Assembly: GCF_050320395.1 (NCBI RefSeq)
Contig: NZ_CP144459.1
Coordinates: 434,001 to 498,000, forward strand
From: Treponema_C sp050320395
GTDB lineage: Bacteria; Spirochaetota; Spirochaetia; Treponematales; Treponemataceae
Direction of reading: 5' to 3'
Length of the DNA stretch: 64,000 nucleotides
Shown here: positions 59,222 to 64,000 of the stretch, piece by piece
Numbering within the stretch: position 1 is the stretch's first letter
Layout of the letters: each line of letters begins with the position of its first letter
Notes under the pieces: generated by a model
The model's input: only the letters and a program-made list of their open reading frames with translations
What the model was told of the DNA's origin: nothing
The model's database searches: none
Translations under genes and position numbers: made by a program

Positions 59222-61132
59222 TCAATAATTATTACTATCCAGCCATGTTTTAAATTGTTCTTTTGCCGATTTCATAACAGCCACTTCTTCAATGCGGGTG
59301 TCTCCCTTATCGTTCGGAGCAGCATAGTTTATTTTATGCGGTATTCCATCAGGATAATATACGCCGAACTTTACGATATGCGAGTTTCTGTCATTGGAAT
59401 CGGAAGTCCACAGTTCAACGATGTTATCGTCTTCGTCAAAGACAACACCCCAAACGGTAACGACATGAAGCGGATCGATAATATTGGTTTTCGGCTTTAT
59501 AACAACGGCAATAGCATGTCCGTCATTTAAAGCACCGTTTATCATATCTTCAAACTCTTTTTTGTTATGTGCGTAACGGACTTCTATCAGCTTGTTTAAA
59601 TCTTCCTGTCCCGTAAATACGTCTTGCACAATACCGGGCGGAGCAATCTTTTGTGAACCGTTGGAAACGCCGCGTAAATACCAATTAACGGCGGTGTGTA
59701 ACTGTAACCCGACATCGCCGTACCCGTTGCGGAATACATTTGCAATGCTGCTTTTATCTTTTTCGCCCATATCGCCTAAACCGCCCTTGTATTCGCCCGT
59801 GTAATATGAATATTCGTCTTTATCGGACGTAATTCCTTTTTTTTGCATGTAGCGGTCAAGGTTGTCCTTGTTTTCCCGTATCCACCAATGTAAAAGGTCG
59901 GAGGTAGACATTGCCCAGCACATATTGGCATCCGTAACCGAACGATAGTTTTGCGTGTAGCGGAGCTTGCGGGCATTAAACCATGTGGTATGTGCCGTTT
60001 CTTCCCATTTGCGGTAACGCACATCAGTTCCCGTTTCGGTTTTAATTTCGCCTTCCGCCGGAGGTGTAATGCCGTGCACCCACTTTGTAATAAGCTTGGG
60101 GTCAACGAGGTTTGGCGTTTGGGTAATGGTCAGCGTGTGTACTGTTTTTTGTTGTTGCTTTCCTCGTCTAACCGGTTCTATTTTTGAAACAGTCAGCGAA
60201 ACCGTTCTGGGCACGGGCGCTTTATTTTCTGAGATACGGAGCGTAAGCGTTTCTTTTTTTGTATTTTCGCCTGCTTTTTCCACAGTCAGCCAAGGTACTA
60301 CAGGATTAACCGTCAGCACATACTTGGTACTGTTATATTTTTTTCCAATAGCGAGCGTTTCGGTAAAAGCATCGCGGCTGTGTTTTATTTCCGTTTTACC
60401 TTCAACCGTAAAGGTATAATCGTCTTTAATGTTAAAGTACACAGTGTACTCGCGTCCGTTTGACGCTTTTGCCGCGATTTCGGCACTTCCGATACCGTTT
60501 ACCGTAATAATTCCTTCGGAGGTAACGGAAACAGCGCCTTTTTTTACCTCGTATTGAAGGGTTTTGTCCGAAGCATCCGGCGGGTCGAAAACGGGGATAA
60601 GCCGGTACGGTTTATTCAGTTCAAGATTCATAGAATACGTTATCGCAAATTCCGTACCGTCTTGCGTATCTTTTCCCTTAAAAGTTATATTTTTGACGGG
60701 AACCGTACCTTGGCCGGAAGATGCCGGCGGTTGTCCCGAAGACGGCTTTTGTTTAAACGAAACCTTTACCGACGTATCGGATGTAAGTTTTACCGTGGCG
60801 GTTAAATCGCCTTCGTTTCTTCCCGATATTATCGTGCCGCCGGTAACATTCCAGTCTGCAACAAGGTAGCCTTCTCCCGGCTCAGCGGTAAAAACGGCGG
60901 TTTTGCCGCTTACGGCTTTTGCACCGGATGCAATGCTTTTTCCGTCAACCGCCGCCTTAAGCCGGCCGCCTCCGCCTTCAACTCCGAATTGTACCGTATG
61001 CCGGACTTTTAACGGCTCCGGCTTTATATGGGCGGAACATCCGAGTGTCAAAACCGAAATAAGGACGGACACTCCGAAAAGGTTAAAAAAAAGCCGAACA
61101 CCTGATATATGTTTTTTTGTATATTGTTTCAT
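59222..61132 (-). CDS. lipoprotein with C-terminal IdeS/Mac-like cysteine protease domain
   Basis: 636 residues. Lipoprotein signal with lipobox LTLGC (Cys32). One divergent InlB B-repeat (about 44-127), a Big2-like Ig domain (about 145-235) and a BACON-like domain (about 240-340) follow. The last 290 residues closely match IdeS/Mac (peptidase family C66): ITKWVHGITPPAEG, MCWAMSTSDLLHWWIRENKD (Cys405), VFTGQEDLNKL, DPLHVVTVWGVVFDEDDN (His556) and LWTSDSND (Asp578). In streptococci this fold cleaves IgG at the hinge. All three catalytic residues are kept, so an active surface immunoglobulin-directed protease is likely but its substrate is unproven. Confidence 0.85.
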   Translation of the reverse strand: MKQYTKKHISGVRLFFNLFGVSVLISVLTLGCSAHIKPEPLKVRHTVQFGVEGGGGRLKAAVDGKSIASGAKAVSGKTAVFTAEPGEGYLVADWNVTGGTIISGRNEGDLTATVKLTSDTSVKVSFKQKPSSGQPPASSGQGTVPVKNITFKGKDTQDGTEFAITYSMNLELNKPYRLIPVFDPPDASDKTLQYEVKKGAVSVTSEGIITVNGIGSAEIAAKASNGREYTVYFNIKDDYTFTVEGKTEIKHSRDAFTETLAIGKKYNSTKYVLTVNPVVPWLTVEKAGENTKKETLTLRISENKAPVPRTVSLTVSKIEPVRRGKQQQKTVHTLTITQTPNLVDPKLITKWVHGITPPAEGEIKTETGTDVRYRKWEETAHTTWFNARKLRYTQNYRSVTDANMCWAMSTSDLLHWWIRENKDNLDRYMQKKGITSDKDEYSYYTGEYKGGLGDMGEKDKSSIANVFRNGYGDVGLQLHTAVNWYLRGVSNGSQKIAPPGIVQDVFTGQEDLNKLIEVRYAHNKKEFEDMINGALNDGHAIAVVIKPKTNIIDPLHVVTVWGVVFDEDDNIVELWTSDSNDRNSHIVKFGVYYPDGIPHKINYAAPNDKGDTRIEEVAVMKSAKEQFKTWLDSNNY

Positions 61133-61144
61133 AGTATAATCCGT

Positions 61145-62110
61145 TTAACGTATAAAATTATCCTTATTAAAGGTAACGTTTATAGTTGCCGTTTGATTTT
61201 CCAGCTTTAAACCCTGTACTGTTACATTTTCTAACTGTATTTCCCAGTCGGCGGGAAGCGGTAACTGCGGTATGGATGTAAACTTTATTGACCCGCTGCC
61301 GCCTTGATTTGCTAGAAAAGACAGGGTTTTGGTACTAGGCTCATAGCGCATCCGTCCATACTTAGACGCTCCTATTCCCGATGAGCTCTCAAAAACAGTA
61401 AGAGTATTACCGTCACTTATTATCAGATGGAATTTTTTCCAGCTTCCGGATTTATCTTTCAGTATGCCTGCCGCCTCCCAGTTAGTATTTTCAATAAGAT
61501 ATTTCTGAAACTGTACCTTAACGTCAGTGGTATTTTTTACGGTCAGTTCGGCGGTTTTTTTATCTGGCGATACCTTTAAATCTTCGCCGCTCCATCCAAA
61601 TATATAATACCCCTTACCGGCTTTTGACGGTGTTGCGGTAAACATAATTTCCGTTCCTTCGTCTACTTTGGCTCCGCGTATAACGGTCGCCCCGTTGTCC
61701 TTTCTTCTTGCGGTAATCTCACCGCCCTCCGAAGGTTCGGCACTAAAGGTTATCGTACGCTGTTGAGCCGCCGTAAAGGTTACCTTTACATCGGTGTTGC
61801 CCGTTACGGTAAGCGTTACCGTTTTTGTACCGGCAGCGGCGGTTAAACCTTCCCATTTTTCCACTTTGAAACCGTCTTTCGGAGTTGCGGTAAAAATAAT
61901 TTTTGTTCCTTCATATATTTGCTCTCCGCTTGTAATTGAATTGCCGCCGCCGGTTTTCGCCGTGAGAGTTCCGCCTGCACCCGCTTCAAATTTGACTGTG
62001 TATTGCTTGGGCGGTGCAGAAGGCTTTGACTCATTGGGGCAGCCTGTTAAAAAAAATAAAACTGAAACTAAAACTCCCGCGCCTATTAACTGTGTTTTAA
62101 TTTTTTTCAT
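61145..62110 (-). CDS. lipoprotein with divergent InlB B-repeats
   Basis: 321 residues. Lipobox in VLVSVLFFLTGCPN (Cys24). Two B-repeats (about 36-112 and 117-202) show the pattern YTVKFEAGAGGTLTAKTGGG, IIFTATPKDGFKVEKWEG and EIMFTATPSKAGKGYYIFGW. The last about 110 residues are a separate beta domain (WKKFHLIISDGNTLTVFESS). A strong AAGGAG precedes the ATG. It lies between the transglutaminase-like and IdeS-like lipoproteins with gaps of 21 and 12 bases. Likely a surface protein; no specific function. Confidence 0.85.
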   Translation of the reverse strand: MKKIKTQLIGAGVLVSVLFFLTGCPNESKPSAPPKQYTVKFEAGAGGTLTAKTGGGNSITSGEQIYEGTKIIFTATPKDGFKVEKWEGLTAAAGTKTVTLTVTGNTDVKVTFTAAQQRTITFSAEPSEGGEITARRKDNGATVIRGAKVDEGTEIMFTATPSKAGKGYYIFGWSGEDLKVSPDKKTAELTVKNTTDVKVQFQKYLIENTNWEAAGILKDKSGSWKKFHLIISDGNTLTVFESSSGIGASKYGRMRYEPSTKTLSFLANQGGSGSIKFTSIPQLPLPADWEIQLENVTVQGLKLENQTATINVTFNKDNFIR

Positions 62111-62131
62111 ATTAAAATCTCCTTAAAAATA

Positions 62132-63697
62132 TTATTTATAACTGTAATTTTTGCGCATATCGCGTAATATGTTATACAAGTTTTCCGCTTCATTATCGGA
62201 TACATCCGCTTGGTTTACCAGTTTTTCCGCTTTTTTTATGGTTTCGGTAAATTTTTTGCGGTTTTCGGCTTGGGGCGTAAAATAATCCTCATTACCGTGA
62301 TAGTATGCGTCTTTCATTTTTGAAAGCATAAGTTCTCCGCGTAAAGCGTTTTTTCCTCTTTTAACGGTGAGTTTATCGTCTTCCCCTACCAAAGATGTAT
62401 TTTCCAGCACTTGGGCAAAAAGGATTTCCGCATGTTTTTGTACATTGCCCCCGCTGTAGCCGATACTGTAAATATAGTCGTTTTTAGGCTGTGCGGGATC
62501 GGTATTGATAAAATACAAGCCGCTTTTTCCGAGTTCCAGCCGTTTGTATGCATAATTGTTTAGCTTATTTTTCAATGTATACAGAGCGGTCTTTTCACTT
62601 CCGTCAAAGCGGCTTTTATATATTGTTTTATCGGTATGAGAAAGCCAGTACCAAAAACCTTCGTGATAAAGCGGGGGTGTTTTTTCATCGCCGCGTCTGA
62701 AAATCCCGCCGGAGGAATCGTATTTTGTGTCGGTACAAGCTTCGGTGTAAGACTGCGCTCCCGGACGAAGATGACCGAGAACACCGTAAAACATAGTGTC
62801 CGACGTTAAAAAATATGTTCCGAACGAATGTGAACGCGCCTTTTTCGACGCTTCGGCATTATCGTCCCATGTCAGATCCGAATTATACCAATTGCCGTCT
62901 ATTTGCACCTTGTTCCACATATGTCCTTGAGGATCGTTCGGGGAAGGGCCGTCTACAAAATCGCTTTCAATGCCTATTCCGCGTAAAAGTCTTCTGTACG
63001 CAAGGCTGTAGCCTTGACAAATCGCCTTGCCGTCTATCAAAGCTCCGAAGGTGTCCGCCGAATGCATTCCGTCGTTATATTCGGTTTTTTCGGCAAGCGC
63101 ATTATGCAGCGTATAGGCTATTTCGGCATCGGTCATCGGTTCGCGCAAATGCCCGTAAAAGGCTTCAACACCCGCTTCAAGCCGAGCGAAGTACCGTTCA
63201 AGCGAGTGCGGATACACCTTATAATCAAAACGGTATTTGGTAAGTTCGTTTTCGTTGTGCGGGTTGTAATTATAAGCGATACCGCCGTCTTCGACTATGT
63301 GAAACACAAACGGATACCGCCTTAAAAATTCATTATACAAGGCCTTATGTTCTTCATTTTCCCTGCCGCAGCCGATAGCGAATTCGCTTACATCCGCGTC
63401 CGTTTCAAAGCGGAGCACGGCATTCAGCATACGCTCAAAGATGATTTTTTTACGCTCTTCTTCCGTACCCGTAAAAGGCGGTTTTGCAGGAAGCGTTCCG
63501 CTTTCAGGGCGGGGAAGGATTTCTTTATTTTCCGCAAGGGGCGGCACGCTTTTTTTATGAGAAAAATGCGGTTCACGGTGCTTGTCTATTCCCGCAGGAC
63601 AGCTGCAAAGCAAAAGCCCCCCGATACAGATTCCCGTACACGCGATAAACCGCTTATATGCTTTTATGTTACCGTATTTTTTGTTTCCGTATTTCAA
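62132..63697 (-). CDS. transglutaminase-like lipoprotein
   Basis: 521 residues, TTG start at 63697 with AAGGAG about 10 bases upstream. Lipobox in ICIGGLLLCSCPAG. A transglutaminase-fold domain (about 165-300) carries DGKAICQGYSLAYRRLLRG (catalytic Cys), GHMWNKVQIDGNWYNSDLTW (His and Asp). The C-terminal part resembles beta-propeller or DUF5050-like repeats (FWYWLSHTDKTIYKSRFDG, GLYFINTD). Such proteins are usually papain-like peptidases acting outside the cell rather than true transglutaminases. It is co-transcribed with the IdeS-like protein. Confidence 0.85.
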   Translation of the reverse strand: MKYGNKKYGNIKAYKRFIACTGICIGGLLLCSCPAGIDKHREPHFSHKKSVPPLAENKEILPRPESGTLPAKPPFTGTEEERKKIIFERMLNAVLRFETDADVSEFAIGCGRENEEHKALYNEFLRRYPFVFHIVEDGGIAYNYNPHNENELTKYRFDYKVYPHSLERYFARLEAGVEAFYGHLREPMTDAEIAYTLHNALAEKTEYNDGMHSADTFGALIDGKAICQGYSLAYRRLLRGIGIESDFVDGPSPNDPQGHMWNKVQIDGNWYNSDLTWDDNAEASKKARSHSFGTYFLTSDTMFYGVLGHLRPGAQSYTEACTDTKYDSSGGIFRRGDEKTPPLYHEGFWYWLSHTDKTIYKSRFDGSEKTALYTLKNKLNNYAYKRLELGKSGLYFINTDPAQPKNDYIYSIGYSGGNVQKHAEILFAQVLENTSLVGEDDKLTVKRGKNALRGELMLSKMKDAYYHGNEDYFTPQAENRKKFTETIKKAEKLVNQADVSDNEAENLYNILRDMRKNYSYK

Positions 63698-63793
63698 ATA
63701 TAAAAAAACTCCTTCGCAATTACGGATTATGTCCTAAAAAAGGCCGTGTTGTCATTTCGACAATCTTGCCGCCGCACAGCTCCATACTCACCT

Positions 63794-64000
63794 TTAATTC
63801 CCGATGACATATTCCGGACTTACTTCCAAATCGATTCCTTCGCCGCTGCCGGTAAACTGTATATGCATTTTGAGTTTATCGCTTCCGCTTTCTTTATTCA
63901 ACGATATCTGTTCAATAAAGATATCGGCTCCGTCGGCACATTTAGAAAAGAATATAGGTGCGTTAAAAGCTAAAACTTCTTCAGGTTCTTTTCCGTTTAC
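63794..64000 (-). CDS. C-terminal end of an upstream gene, unknown function (partial)
   Basis: The last 68 codons of a leftward gene that starts beyond the right edge. The sequence (EPEEVLAFNAPIFFSKCADG, SLNKESGSDKLKMHIQFTGS, ending LEVSPEYVIGN) looks like a beta-rich C-terminal domain. It lies 96 bases upstream of the transglutaminase-like lipoprotein, possibly in the same operon. Family not recognised. Confidence 0.6.
   Translation of the reverse strand, partial: VNGKEPEEVLAFNAPIFFSKCADGADIFIEQISLNKESGSDKLKMHIQFTGSGEGIDLEVSPEYVIGN

Noticed and set aside
63347..63703. Rightward 118-codon open frame opposite the transglutaminase-like gene
   Set aside because: Shadow frame of a gene with clear motifs, signal peptide and ribosome site on the other strand.

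Overview
The window reads as chromosome of a host-associated spirochaete, most likely an oral-type Treponema. The pointers are the moderately low GC, GGAGG ribosome sites, many lipoproteins with divergent InlB B-repeats or BspA-like leucine-rich repeats, CHASE2 cyclase/FecR genes, TRAP transporters with a non-lipidated binding protein, and Rpn-type PD-(D/E)XK genes. Genus is an inference from gene content. No rRNA or tRNA gene was seen.

Layout. (1) 0-6.5 kb: toxin-antitoxin island around argG. It holds an intact higBA and an intact relBE, plus decayed remnants of a Doc toxin, a YafQ-like toxin and a second higBA, and an FGE-type secreted protein. (2) 6.5-12.3 kb: Sir2 deacylase, a YcgR/YcgQ permease pair, an orphan acidic protein, a 5'-truncated flavoprotein and a class III cyclase. 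(3) 12.3-22.7 kb: an 11-gene leftward operon that joins homologues of the uncharacterised E. coli yhf cluster (YhfW, YhfX, YhfS, Php, YhfT, YhfU, a YhfY-like PRD protein) to a private PTS relay (EI, HPr, EIIA) and a PRD/EIIB-type regulator, with no recognisable EIIC. (4) 22.9-28.3 kb: MMPL/RND exporter, DUF1302-like outer-membrane protein and LolA-like protein, with a divergent TetR regulator whose likely operator overlaps the exporter promoter. (5) 28.4-34.3 kb: a LacI regulator facing a TRAP transporter operon that ends in a glycerophosphodiester phosphodiesterase. (6) 34.3-40 kb: SGNH esterase, LemA plus two TPM proteins, an alpha/beta hydrolase and a YitT protein.

(7) 40-48.3 kb: the accessory island, and the most unusual part. 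It holds small orphan genes, an intact and a rearranged rpn gene, a 25-copy 8-bp tandem repeat, a BspA/InlB-like lipoprotein and a frameshifted IS3 element. Nearly every unit is preceded or flanked by a recurring cassette of consecutive hairpins. Their stems change from copy to copy while pairing is kept, and the apical loops keep an (A/G)TCC core. I do not recognise this element; it is the best candidate here for an undescribed system, either a structured leader RNA or a mobile palindromic element.

(8) 48.3-59.2 kb: K+/H+ antiporter, CHASE2 adenylate cyclase divergent from an envelope/FecR operon, nagB-nagA, and glpK with an apparently leaderless promoter. (9) 59.2-64 kb: a leftward lipoprotein operon with a transglutaminase-like protein, an InlB-repeat protein and a lipoprotein whose C-terminal half closely resembles the IdeS/Mac IgG-cleaving cysteine protease, ending in a partial gene at the right edge.
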